NCBI RefSeq assembly: GCF_002099425.1
Contig: NW_018344008.1
Span: 14,012,001-14,076,000 of the forward strand
DNA from: Phascolarctos cinereus
Lineage: Eukaryota > Chordata > Mammalia > Diprotodontia > Phascolarctidae
Reading direction: 5' to 3'
Length of the DNA: 64,000 bases
The notes under the pieces were generated by a model. That model was given only the letters and a program-made list of their open reading frames with translations. It searched no databases and was not told the origin of the DNA. A program made the position numbers and the translations under genes. Position 1 is the stretch's first letter. Each line of letters begins with the position of its first letter. Of this stretch, positions 45,541-56,035 are shown one piece after another.

Positions 45541-46985
45541 AATTAGTTGCTAAATTTGGTTTCCCTATGAAAATTCTGGGAATTAAGAAAACCAGGCACA
45601 TAGAAAATCTCTTGGGGGACTCCTGCACAATTTCAAATTATCTAAGTTCAGCCAGAAGAAACTGGGTAGCAAAAACAAGAGGGAAGGACCTAAGGTGTGT
45701 AAGGAAGGCCATTCAGAATTGATCCCAGATTAGGGATGGAAAGATGTCAAAGTAAGCAAGGTTTTTATGGAAGAGTTCAAGATGGAAATCATGTAGAATG
45801 TACTGAATAGGGAATGCTTACATTGGTTCTAATTACACTAATACAAATGTCTTGGAGACCAATTCTTTCAAGGAGATTAATATTTTAATAACAGCATCTG
45901 CATCACAAAACACCAAAGTTCAGGCTTGTTTGCTTTAACAATAAAAGTATACTGTGAGGTTGAACACCAACTTTTTCTTTTGGTAAAACTCTTAAGAGAA
46001 TATATTCAAATTGTGACAGCTGCCACTTTGATAAACCTCTAAATTCTAGATGTAACAGCTGTGGGATGTGACTATGGTATTAAACTATTTGTCATGAATT
46101 GACAGAGCTAAGTGCTGTGCTAGACAGTTTTTATCAAAGTTAGAAATACTAATTACTTAAACTAGGGCCTCGAGAGCCTCTGAAATCACTGTGCTGAGGA
46201 TTGATGAACTGACCTGGCCCCAGAAAACTTTCAGGGAGAAAGATTTGAAGTCCTTTCAAGTATAAAACAAATGCAGCATTTTAAGTAACGGTTCCTCAGT
46301 CCAGACAAAGATAAACAGAAGAGAAAAATCATTCTAGGTTATAATTTCTTCATAGGTAAATATATTTAATAAATAAAAATAAAAAAATCTGAAGGTGTCC
46401 AGGTTACTTTCTGAGGATAGCTTCTCATGACTGTAAAGAGATATCTGATATTATGGAATTATAAATATATTTCTTTAACAGCCATTTATTATCATGGAAA
46501 CACAGTAAAAAGGAAAGAAGGTATAGGTTACACTGTTCCATTCTTTCATCATCTTTGGAATGATAAAAACTTCTGTCCATTGATGAGAGATTTTATGCAG
46601 CATTTAAAACTCTTTAGACTAAAATGAAAGGCATAATAACAGCATAGCCAATTTTACTTATCTACGAGAACATTTGCTTTCATTTCAGGATCATTTATAT
46701 TTAGGACTGAGAAGAGAACTGCTTCTATACATAAGAAATACAAATCTCAGAGACGCTAAATGATTAAGTGATAGGTATGCAAGCAATTATGTGGCAGCAG
46801 ACTCAACATTTAAACCTAAGTTCTAGGATGCTAAAACCATCACCCTTTCCAACTGGACAACATAGCCTCTGGTTAATATTCTCTTTTAATTCATCCTTAT
46901 GCTTACTTAATATCTTTTTGAAGGGAGCAATCAAATCTAAAAGAAAAAATTCTTTCTCTGTGCAGCAGAAATGAAAAGTTCTTAT
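45541..46985. other. Unassigned, repeat-poor DNA with candidate regulatory block
   Basis: About 1.4 kb without recognised transposons or exons. The part at about 46000-46330 is motif-rich and is discussed as a candidate conserved element. Confidence 0.4.
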
Positions 46986-47130
46986 AACCAATCAAGTCAA
47001 TTGAATCTTTATTATGATTAATTACAAAAAAACACAGAATTAGCACACCATGGTCCCTGTCCTCAAGAAGATTATAATCTATGTAAGCTGGAAAAACAAG
47101 AAAGCTCAGTCCCTGTATAAGTGACCTTCC
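46986..47130 (-). mobile_element. L2 LINE fragment
   Basis: CCATGGTCCCTGTCCTCAAG then AAGATTATAATCTATG is the reversed L2 terminal region. Confidence 0.65.
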
Positions 47131-47149
47131 CGGTGACATAAACAATGCA

Positions 47150-47390
47150 TTTGTTCAGTCATTTTTCAGTTGAGTCCTACTCTTCATGACCTCATCTGGG
47201 GTTTTCTTGGCAGAGATACTGGAGGGGCTTGCTATTTCTTTCTCCAGCTCATTTTACAGATGAGGGACTGAGGCAACAAGGATAAGTGCCCAGGGTCACA
47301 CAGCTAGTAAGTGTCAGAGGCTAAGAACTCAGAAAGATGAGTCTTCTGGACTCTAGACCCAGCACTATCCAGTGACCACCTAACTGCTCT
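47150..47390 (-). mobile_element. MAR1-like SINE with RTE/BovB-like tail
   Basis: Plus-strand reading: GTCCTACTCTTCATGACCTC, GGGGTTTTCTTGGCAGAGAT, CTCCAGCTCATTTTACAGAT, CAGGGTCACACAGCTAGTAA, then the head CAGTGACCACCTAACTGCT. Confidence 0.94.
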
Positions 47391-47579
47391 AAAGCAATAC
47401 ATACAAGTAGAATTTGAAAATAATGACATGTATAGAATAGTCAGCAAAGAAGGAAATTGTGCTTTAACTGGTACTTTTAATCAGCCGATTGATTTGAACT
47501 TGACCTGTTGGTTGATGTATGGAGCTCCCCCACCCTCCCAAAAAAAATCCCCTCCCAATGCAAATGAGCAACTGCTCTG

Positions 47580-47740
47580 AAATGTCTAGTCTTACAGAGT
47601 TACTTGGGGCAATACAATGTTAAATGACTTGCCCAGGATCATGAAATCAAATGTGATTAAGGTGGCACTTAACATAGGTCTTCCTTCCTGAGAGATTGGT
47701 TCTCCATCCACTAGGCCACACTGTTTCTCACACATAATGA
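47580..47740 (-). mobile_element. tRNA-derived CORE-like SINE, type A
   Basis: Reversed type A family: AGTCTTACAGAGTTACTTGG, GACTTGCCCAGGATCATG and CCATCCACTAGGCCACACTG. Confidence 0.75.
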
Positions 47741-47874
47741 ATGTTTAAAATGACATAAAGTAAGTCTGAGTGACAGAGGTTTGAAATACAAGCAACAAAA
47801 GAAGAAACAGAGGGGAAGTAACAAAAGACTTTCCTGTGTCCTGGTCAAGAGTATTGGTTTGTTGATTGCCCAAG

Positions 47875-48135
47875 CAGCTTGTGACACAATTGATAGAGAA
47901 CTGGGCCTGGAATCAAGATAATCTAGCCTCAAACATTTACCAGCCCTGAAACTCTGAACAAGTCATTTTAACTTCTGTTTGCCTTAGCTTCCTTAACTAT
48001 AAAATGTGGATAATAATAGCATTTTCCTTATACTGTTGTTGTGAGGATCAAATGGTATAATACTTGTAAAAGGCACTAATCATAGTGCCTTCTATACAGT
48101 AGGAACTTAATAAATGCCTATTCCTTTCCCCAGTT
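47875..48135 (+). mobile_element. MIR SINE, nearly complete
   Basis: AGAACTGGGCCTGGAATCAA, AACAAGTCATTTTAACTTCT, CTTCCTTAACTATAAAATGT, GTTGTTGTGAGGATCAAATG and AGTAGGAACTTAATAAATGC span head to tail. Confidence 0.9.
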
Positions 48136-48140
48136 AATGT

Positions 48141-49053
48141 GACACATCATTTTATTTTTTTGTAGAGTTTTTTCTTAATATTTATAAATTCAGGGTTTGT
48201 TGCAACCCTGCATTGAATAAATTTGTTGGAACCATTTTTCCAAGGATATGTGCTCATATCGTGTCTCTGTGTCACATTTTGGTAATTTTCACAATATTTC
48301 AAATTTTTTCATTATTATTGTATCTGTTGTGGCACTGTATGATCAGTGATCTTTGATATTACTATTGTAATTATTCTGTAGCAACAATATAGGACAGAGA
48401 ACTTAATCCATAAATGTTACATGTGTTCTGACTGCTCCACCAATCAGCCATCCTTCATCTCTCTCCCTCTCCTCAGGCCCCTATTGCCTGACACACAGCA
48501 ATATTGAAATCAGACCAATTAATAACCCCACAATGGCCTCTGAGTGTTCAAGGGAAAGGAAAAGTCGAGATGGGGCAAATTTCATTGTCTTATTTTTTTT
48601 TTTGGTGAAGCAGTTAGGGTTAAGTGACTTGCCCAGGGTCACACAGCTAGTGAGTATTATGTGTCTGAGGTCAGATTTGAACTCAGGTCCTCCTGATTCC
48701 AGGGCCTGTAATCATTGTCTTATTTTAAGAAATTTCCACAGCCATCCAGCAACTACCACCCTGATCAGTCAGCAGCCATCAACATCAAGGCAAGACCCTC
48801 CACCAGCAAAAAGATTATGACTTTCTGAAGGCTCAGAAGATGGTTAACATTTTTTAGCAATAAATATTTTTGAATTAAGGTATGTATAATTTTTAGATAA
48901 TACTATTGCACATTTAATAGACTAAAGTATAATATAAACATAACTTTTATATGTACTGGGAAATGAAAAAAATTATGCGACTTGTTTTATTGTGATATTC
49001 TCTTTATTGTGATAGTTTGAAAATGAACCCACAATATCGATGAAGTATGCCTG
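48141..49053 (+). mobile_element. Tigger-like DNA transposon (internally deleted)
   Basis: The right end reads TGTTTTATTGTGATATTCTC ... ATATCGATGAAGTATGCCTG then TA, the inverse of a CAGGCATAC-type Tigger (pogo) terminus with its TA target. Left-side blocks include GTTTGTTGCAACCCTGCATT, TCGTGTCTCTGTGTCACATT and CAATGGCCTCTGAGTGTTCA, which I recognise as the N-terminal/5' region of Tigger transposons of placental mammals. Most of the transposase is absent (about 790 bp without the SINE), so it moved non-autonomously. The left inverted repeat is decayed. Confidence 0.87.
48597..48711 (-). mobile_element. WALLSI-like SINE inside Tigger
   Basis: T-run then GTTAGGGTTAAGTGACTTGC, CAGGGTCACACAGCTAGTGA and GATTTGAACTCAGGTCCTCC; the head is 5' truncated at CAGGGCCTGTA. 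Exact 15-bp duplications TCATTGTCTTATTTT lie at 48582-48596 and 48712-48726. Confidence 0.94.
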
Positions 49054-49254
49054 TATTTGTCTAGGAGACAAGAGATTTACTATTCACAACTTAGCCAACT
49101 GGACTGAGTAAGAGAGAACATGAAAAAGAAATAGATAACCTTTGTTAAAAGAGTATTCTAGGACTCCACCTACGAAATATTTCAGTAAGCTAGAAAAATA
49201 AGATAAATCTAAAAAATTAAATTTGAATAGGAAAAGGGGACACATGTCCAGATC

Positions 49255-49390
49255 ATAAGGTTGTGAACTTAGACCTGGAAGGTCACTTAGAGACAACTGG
49301 TTCGACTACTCCATCTTACAGATGTGGAACTTGAGGCCCAGAGAAGTTTTAAGACTTTCCCAATATCATAATGCAATTTAAAATAACAAT
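49255..49390 (-). mobile_element. Old MIR-related SINE fragment
   Basis: ACTTAGACCTGGAAGGTCAC, CCATCTTACAGATGTGGAAC and TTGAGGCCCAGAGAAG fit the reversed old SINE family also seen at 41815 and 63760. Confidence 0.65.
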
Positions 49391-49394
49391 ATAA

Positions 49395-49620
49395 AATAAA
49401 AATAATGGTAACTACAACAACTAGTTACGTGTTATTTTAGACTGCAAAGTGCTTTAGGTATCTCATGTGATCCTTACAACAACCCCATAAAGTAGGTGTG
49501 ATTATTATCCTCATTTTGCAGATGAGGAAAAGTGAAGAACAAGTTATTTGTCCAGGGTCACTCAGCTAGTGAAATGTAAGATGTGACACCAAGTCCCACA
49601 TTCAATCCACTCTCCCTAAA
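49395..49620 (-). mobile_element. MIR SINE
   Basis: CATGTGATCCTTACAACAAC, TATCCTCATTTTGCAGATGA and CCAGGGTCACTCAGCTAGTG: reversed MIR. Confidence 0.9.
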
Positions 49621-49659
49621 TAGCAGAGCCAGGATTCCAATTCTTCTTATTCCAAAGCT

Positions 49660-49673
49660 AGTTTACCACTTTC
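49660..49673. repeat. HAL1 target-site duplication, left copy
   Basis: AGTTTACCACTTTC here and AGTTTACCCCTTTC at 52595-52608 match at 13 of 14 positions and bracket the HAL1 exactly. Confidence 0.88.
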
Positions 49674-52594
49674 TTTTTTTTTAATATAAATTTATTTATT
49701 TTTAGTTTTCAACATTCACTTCCACAAGTTTTTGAGTTCCAAATTTTCACCCCATCTCACCCCTCCCCCAACCCCAAGATGGCATGCATTCTGAATATCC
49801 CTTCCCCTAGTCTGTCTTCTCTTCTATCTCTCCCCCCTTCTCTTATACCCTTCCCCTTCTATTTTCCTGTAGGGCAGGATAGACTTCTCTACCCCATTTC
49901 CTGTATTTCTTATTTCCCAGTTGCATGTGGAAACTTTTTTTAAACATATGTTTTTAAAACTTTAGGTTTCAAATTTTCTCTCTTCCTCCCTCCCCAACCA
50001 CCCTCATTGAAAAGGCAAGCAACTCAATATAGGTTGTACATCTGCAGTTATGCAAAACACATCCATACTAGACATGTTGCGAAAAACTAACTCTATTTCC
50101 CTTAATCCTATCCTGCCCTCCCATTTATTCTATTCTTTCTTTTGACCCTGTCCCTCCTCAGAAGTATTTACTTCTGATTACCCCTTTTCCCAATCTGCCC
50201 TCCTCTCTATCATCCCCCTGCTCTCTTGTCCCCTTCTCCCCCTATTTTCCTGTAGGCTAAGACAGATTTCCATACCCAATTGAATGTGTATATTATTCCC
50301 TCCTTAAGCCAAATCCTATGAGAATAAGATTCACTCATTCTCTCTCCCTTCCCCCATTTCCCCTCCACTGTAAGAGACTTTTCTGTTTTTTCTTTGTGAG
50401 ATAATTTACCCCATTCTACCTCTCCCTTTCTTCTTCTCCAAGTATAATCCTCTCACATCCCTTAATTTTATTCTCCAGATATGACCCCTTAATCTTCAAC
50501 TCACCCTGTGCCCTCTATCTATCTATCTATACATACATACATACATACGTACATACATATAATTTTTTCCTCCATACCTACCCTATATGACAGAGGTCTC
50601 ATGAGTTATAAATATCATCTTTCCATACAGGAATGTAAACAGTTTAATCTTAATAAGTCTCTTATGATTTCTCTTTCCTGTTTACCTCTTCATGTTCCAC
50701 TTGAGTACTGTATTTGAAAGTCAAATTTTCTATTCAGCTCTGGTCTTTTCATCAAGAATGCTTGAAAGTCCTCTATTTCACTGAATGACCATTTTTTCCT
50801 GTGAAGGATTATACTCAGTTTTGCTGGGTAGGTGATTCTTGGTTGTAACCCTATCTCCTTTGCCCTCTGGAATATTATATTCCATGCCCTATGGTCTTTT
50901 AATGTAGAAGCTGCTAAATCTTGTGTTATCCTCATTGTGTTTCTACAACACTTGAATTGTTTCCTTGTGGCAGCTTGTAATATTTTCTCCTTGACCTGGG
51001 AACTCTGGAATTTGGCTATAATATTCCTAGGAGTTTTCCTTTGGGGATCTCTTTCAGGAGGAGATTGCTGGATTCTTTCAATTTCTATTTTGCCCTCTGG
51101 TTCTAATGTATCAGGGCAGTTTTCCTTGATAATTTCTTAAAAGATGATGTCTTGGCTCTTTTTTTGATCGTGGCTTTCAGATAGTCCAATAATTTTTAAA
51201 TTCTCTCTCCTGGACCTATTTTCCAGGTCAGTTGTTTTCCAGTGAGATATTTCACATTGTTTTCTAATTTTTCATTCTTTTGGATTTGTTTTACAGTTTC
51301 TTGATTTCTCATAAAGTCACTAGCTTCCAATTGCTCTATCCTAATTTTTAAGGAAGTATTTTCTTCAGTAAGCTTTTGGACCTCCTTTTCCATTTGGCCA
51401 ATTTTTCTTTTTAGGGCATTTTTCTCCTCATTGGCTTTTTGGACCTCTTTTGCCATTTGGGTTAGGCTGTTTTTTAAGGTGTTATTTTCTTCAGTATTTT
51501 TTTGGGTCTCCTTTAGCAAGCTGTTGACCTGTTTTTCATGATTTTCTTGCATCACTCTCATTTCCCTTCCAGTTTTTCTTCTACTTCCCTTACTTGCTTC
51601 TCAAAATCCCTTTTGAGCACTTCCAAGGCCTGGGACTGATTCATATTTTTCTTGGAGGCTTTGGACGTAGGAGCTTTGACTTTGTTGTCTTCTTCTGGTT
51701 GTATATTTTGATCTTTTTTCACCAAAGTAAGATAATATAGTCTGACTCTTTTTGTGCTGCTTGCTCATGATCCAGCCAATTACTTGAGTTTTAAACTCTT
51801 TGTTAAGGTAAGAGTCTGCTTCCAATGTGGAGAATGTACTGTCCCAAGCTTCGGGGTTTGTACGCTGTTTTCAGAGATACTTGTAGGACCTGTAAATTTT
51901 CAGTTCTTCAGTGGAGGTATGATAAGGGGTGAGGTGTTTACTCCTTTCCTGGCCTGTGACCACAAGTACTCCTTTCTGTCCTGTAACTGTGAGGAGGGGT
52001 TTCTCTTCACAGCCACTACAAGCTCCACCACACCAGTGTTCCTCTTCACCCCAGCACTGCTGCCCAGAACTGTGACCCAGATCCAAACACAGGCAAAGCA
52101 AGAGATTCCTGCCTCAGCACTGACAAAGAGATCCCTGCAATCCCTCTCTGATCAGCCACTGGATTCCCCCTCAGTCTACGGGCTGGAGGCTCAGGAAGCA
52201 GCTGCCCCCTGCCCCCCAGAGCCACGCTCTTGGGGAATGGAGCTGAGACCCTGCCTTCCTGTCTCAGCACCTCAGAAACAGACTTTTCCCACTGACCTTC
52301 TAGGTTGTTTGGCATTCATGGATTGAGGAGTCTGGAAACCTGCACAGCTGCCTCTGAGGCCTGCTTCAGGTTCATTGTGGCCTGCATGCCTATGCCACTC
52401 TGTGCTGTGCTCCCAGCCCGGCATGATATACATTTCTGATCAACCATGCAGGTTGTCTTGGGCTGGAAATTTGTTTCACTCTGTCTTTTTGTGGGTTCAG
52501 AATTTGTTTAGAGCCATTTTTTATGAGTATTTGGAGGGGCTTGGGGGAGAGCTCTAGCAAGTCACTGCTTTCACTCTGCTGTCTTGGCTCCACC
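49674..52594 (-). mobile_element. HAL1 (half-L1) retrotransposon, full length
   Basis: A 2.9-kb minus-strand element bounded by 14-bp target duplications. In sense order: a 5' leader (52594 to about 51826) starting GGTGGAGCCAAGACAGCAGA, ORF1 (about 51825-50685), then about 1 kb of purine-rich 3' UTR ending in an L1-like terminus (AACTCAAAAACTTGTGGAAG, AAATAAATAAATTT). No ORF2 sequence is present anywhere, which defines HAL1. Such elements depend on ORF2p from an L1. The 3' UTR contains inter-ORF-like L1 sequence and a tandemly repeated terminus. Confidence 0.9.
50685..51825 (-). pseudogene. HAL1 ORF1 (ORF1p-like RNA-binding protein), broken
   Basis: An N-terminal piece (51825-51601, from about MSKQHKKSQTILSYFGEK), a 121-residue coiled-coil piece (51561-51196) with heptads such as LKRKIGQMEKEVQKLTEEN, a degenerate RRM zone, and a C-terminal piece (50935-50690) with RITQDLAASTLKDHRAWN and GLQPRITYPAKLS, matching the L1 ORF1p C-terminal domain. 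Frame changes near 51.6 kb and between 51.19 and 50.94 kb break it. Length agrees with a complete ORF1. Family role: trimeric coiled-coil RNA chaperone packaging its own RNA. Confidence 0.88.
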
Positions 52595-52749
52595 AGTTTA
52601 CCCCTTTCATGACCATATGAGACTGCCTCCAGGAGTAACAATTTATGCTAAAGAAAATTTGGCCTGTTTAGCTGACAGAAACATAAATCAATAGAGTAAT
52701 AAATTTACAACTGAAGCAATGCAATCTAGTTACATAAACAAGCAAGGTA

Positions 52750-53160
52750 AGAGCCCCACAACACTTGTTGCCCAGACCACATCTGAAATGTTGCATTTTG
52801 TTTGAATCAACACATTTTGAGAGGAGCATTGGCAGATGGGAACAGATCCAGAAGTAGGCCAGGATATTCAAATATATTCAAATATTTGAAAGACTCTCAC
52901 ATGTAAGAGTGCTAAGACCTATTCTGTGGGTCCAAAGGGTAGAGTTAAGAGTGCTAGATTTTGGAGCCACATGAGAAAACAAACAAACAAAAAAAAATCT
53001 TCCTACTCACTATAGTTATCCAAAATTAAAATAAGTTGCCTCAGAAAAGACTGAAATACCCCTTGTCAAGGATATCATAGAGGGCATTCATATGTCAAAT
53101 AGGTGGCTAGACTTCCAAAATTCCTTCTAACTGTATTAGCCTATGATTCTATGTTATTCA
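52750..53160 (+). mobile_element. L3/CR1 LINE 3' end
   Basis: CCAGACCACATCTGAAATGT, TTGCATTTTGTTTGAATC, ATTTTGAGAGGAGCATTGGC, AGTTGCCTCAGAAAAGACTG, CCCCTTGTCAAGGATATCAT, and the CR1-type end CCTATGATTCTATGTTATTC. The canonical 3' terminus is retained; the middle has lost sequence. Confidence 0.85.
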
Positions 53161-54640
53161 TCCCCTAACTGGAATTCTGAATAAAGCAATTGATCATTAT
53201 TATAAGAAAAGGGAAGCTAGGCAGTTTTCCATTTTTTTCCCCAGTGGGATCTTTATGATATGGTTTCAAATACTGTGGATTTTCAGAATATAAAACAATG
53301 AAACTTTCAAATAATAAAATGACTCCAATTAAAATAGCTTTTGTCTTGCTTGTCATTTTGATATTTCTGCACCATTTTTCCACAGGAAGTGTACCTCTTA
53401 CTAGCTTCCATAATGAAAGAATATTTTACTGAGCCACCTTTTTAGACAGAGTTAGAAAGGGAGTTAGGTATTCTAAAATAGGGCATGCCTTTTGAATTCT
53501 GCATTATGCAATCATTTCCTATGTTCATCAAATTTACATCTATCAATATTTGTTTTGTAACTCCTCCTAATAGAGGGGCAAGGGTGAGTAAAAATCATAA
53601 ATAATGATAACTCTCACTTTAGCCATGAATTTCAGTTGTAGTCATCTACCCTACTGTCCGAAGCAATGCCTCTAACTACAGCCTGGGTTTGCACTCAAGG
53701 CTCATCCTTATTCCTAGACTGAGGACCTTGTGAATTTTTCAAATATTCTCTAGCAAATAGTTAAGAAAGAGTCAAGACTTTTAAAATGAAAGGCAAATTG
53801 GTCAGTCTAAAAGATACTGGACTCTTGGTTATCTTTGTATGAGTCACTGGAACACCAGAGGTGGAGAATATCATTAGGGGCAACTGAGCTGAAAGAATGA
53901 CTTAATTCCTTCCCACTATACTTAAAGTATCATTTTATTGTTATTCAAAAACTGCTAATGTCAACAGAATGAACACCTTACCCTGTTCACAGTACCCTAA
54001 ACTGCTGAAGTAAGAAATTATAATGATTAGTTATTAAAGTAAAAACCATTACATGAATACAACTGGGAGTCACAGAGTAACAACTAGATAATTTCTGTCT
54101 AACTATCGGGTAATTAATGTAGTAAGAAAATAACATGTACATATTGAAAATGAAGAATTATAGATTATTTGCAGTTATTTTCTTTCTAAGGCAATTAAAT
54201 TAACTATCTTTGATTTCTCACCTGTTACCATAGTTATTTTCAGTTGATCCAGGTCATTAATGTCACGAGTATAATAATTACATTAAAATTACAGCTCTTT
54301 CTTCTTTGCAAAAGAATCTTGGGGCCATATGAGAGAGAAAGCTACTGGCTTGAGTGAACAGAAGTGCATGTTTGAATGCAACTATTTAAACTATTCAACA
54401 GTAGAAAAGACAGACCAACATTTTATTCCTGCTTAATATTTTTCCCCTAATAGCTTTAGGACCACTTTGTTGGTTTGGGATGGCAATGAATACATAGGTA
54501 ATTTAGACACTGCTGATTCTAACTCAGCTATCTGAACTGCTTTTTATTTATTTAGGATAAAGTGGATAATTAGATGGAACAAATTCACTACAGATATATG
54601 ATAATTCACATTACAGAAGAGTGTAAATAAGAAATATACA
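53161..54640. other. Unassigned, repeat-poor DNA with candidate regulatory block
   Basis: About 1.5 kb without a recognised transposon, exon or RNA gene. 54120-54345 is motif-rich and listed as a candidate conserved element. Confidence 0.4.
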
Positions 54641-54644
54641 GTAA

Positions 54645-55085
54645 AAGCAGCATATAGAATGTTGAACTGGACATCAGAAAAACTGGATTCCAGTCCTGAC
54701 TCTGACACTAATTGAGTGAATAAATCGCTCAAAATCAGAAAGCCTCAGTTTTATTCTTCGTAAAATAAGGAGAGGAAGCACTCAATCATTTCTAATGTCA
54801 CTTGCCAGGCAGCTAGGTGGCGCACTGAGTTTAGAATCAGAAAGACTCATCTTCACAAGTTCAAATCTGGCCAAAGTCACTTTACTAGTTGAGTGACTCT
54901 GTCCAAGTTACTTAACCCTGCTTGCCTCAGTTTCCTCATCTGTAAAATGAGCTGGAGAAGGAATTGACAAACCACTCCAGTATCTCTGCCAAGAAAAGCC
55001 CAAACAGGTTCATGAAGAGTTAGACACGACTGAAAACAACTGAAAAACGATGATGTTGCTTGCAGTTCTCTAATTCTATGACTAC
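54645..55085 (+). mobile_element. MIR-related SINE, split by MAR1-like SINE
   Basis: Left part 54645-54805 (GACATCAGAAAAACTGGATT, CCAGTCCTGACTCTGACACT, GAAAGCCTCAGTTTTATTCT); right part from 55064 (AGTTCTCTAATTCTATGAC). Joined at the target site, they read as one MIR-type 3' end. Confidence 0.82.
54806..55051 (+). mobile_element. MAR1-like SINE with RTE/BovB-like tail
   Basis: Head CAGGCAGCTAGGTGGCGCAC, core TTGCCTCAGTTTCCTCATCT, tail GAGCTGGAGAAGGAATTGAC, CACTCCAGTATCTCTGCC and TCATGAAGAGTTAGACACGA. Flanks AATGTCACTTGC (54794-54805) and GATGTTGCTTGC (55052-55063) are a diverged 12-bp duplication. Confidence 0.94.
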
Positions 55086-55899
55086 CTGCGAATGATACTC
55101 ATTCAATATAATTCCTTTCAGTGACTGAAATCTTGAGATAATCCACTGAGCTGGAGTGTATCGGTGGTAGTTTGGGTTCTCCATCCTTATGACAATGGTG
55201 TCATGAATGCAATGGTGTCATTCAGAATAAGGTGCTGTCCCACTTTACTTCATATGTCAATTATTTAAAATGCTAATTTAGGTGCAGGACCATATCTTAG
55301 CTATCAGGTAGAAAGAATTATTTTAATGTCTTGATGGATCAATGATTTCATCTCATGTGGTTGCTTCCTTTGCTGGTGCAAACTAAAAGCCTTTGACACC
55401 TCATCCTGATTTTTGTTCATATTTGCTCATAAATATTTCATAGAAGATTTACTCAAGACCCTGAAGGCCTTATTCTTATTCTCTCAGTATCTTTGGGATA
55501 TTAATACAAGATTCTGTCTATTTATCTGTTACTTCTCCTCTCACTACATGGACAGCCAACCTCTTTTTTTTTTCTCATTAATGTCCTCATTAATGTCAGA
55601 TATGACACTTCTTGCATCCAAGGTTCTGGTGTCATGCTGTAACCTGCATGTACCTACCACGTGTGCTCCTAAAGAACCAAAGAATACCAGGGTTAGCTGG
55701 CACTCCCCTTGCCATTTGAGTTCCTTTTAAGTTTACTTTTTCTGAGATGTCTTTGTGTCTTTCTAGTAGTATTTTCCTACTTTATCTTGTTTTTGTTTGT
55801 TTCACATACATTCCATACTTTCCTCCTCTATTTTATCTGTACTTTGGAGATTGGTTTTCTCTTTCTTATAATTTAGATTTATATTTTTGCATGCCATAG
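55086..55899. other. Unassigned DNA
   Basis: About 800 bp. A 105-residue open frame at 55413-55730 has no recognisable domain and is judged chance. Confidence 0.4.
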
Positions 55900-56035
55900 G
55901 AATTTGAATTAAAAGAGATCTTTGAAGTCATTTCACCTTTCATTTTACACATTAAGGAACTGAGGGCTAGAGAATTAAAATGACTTACTCAAGGCTCATA
56001 AAGTTAATGAACAGCAAAACCAACATGCAAATCCA
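55900..56035 (-). mobile_element. MIR-related SINE fragment
   Basis: CCTTTCATTTTACACATTAA, GGAACTGAGGGCTAGAGAAT and ACTTACTCAAGGCTCATAAA: reversed old SINE. Confidence 0.65.

Noticed and set aside
51754-52326. 190-residue plus-strand open frame, the longest in the window
   Set aside because: Antisense to the HAL1 5' leader and the start of its ORF1. No recognisable domain; best explained by GC-rich leader sequence with few stops.
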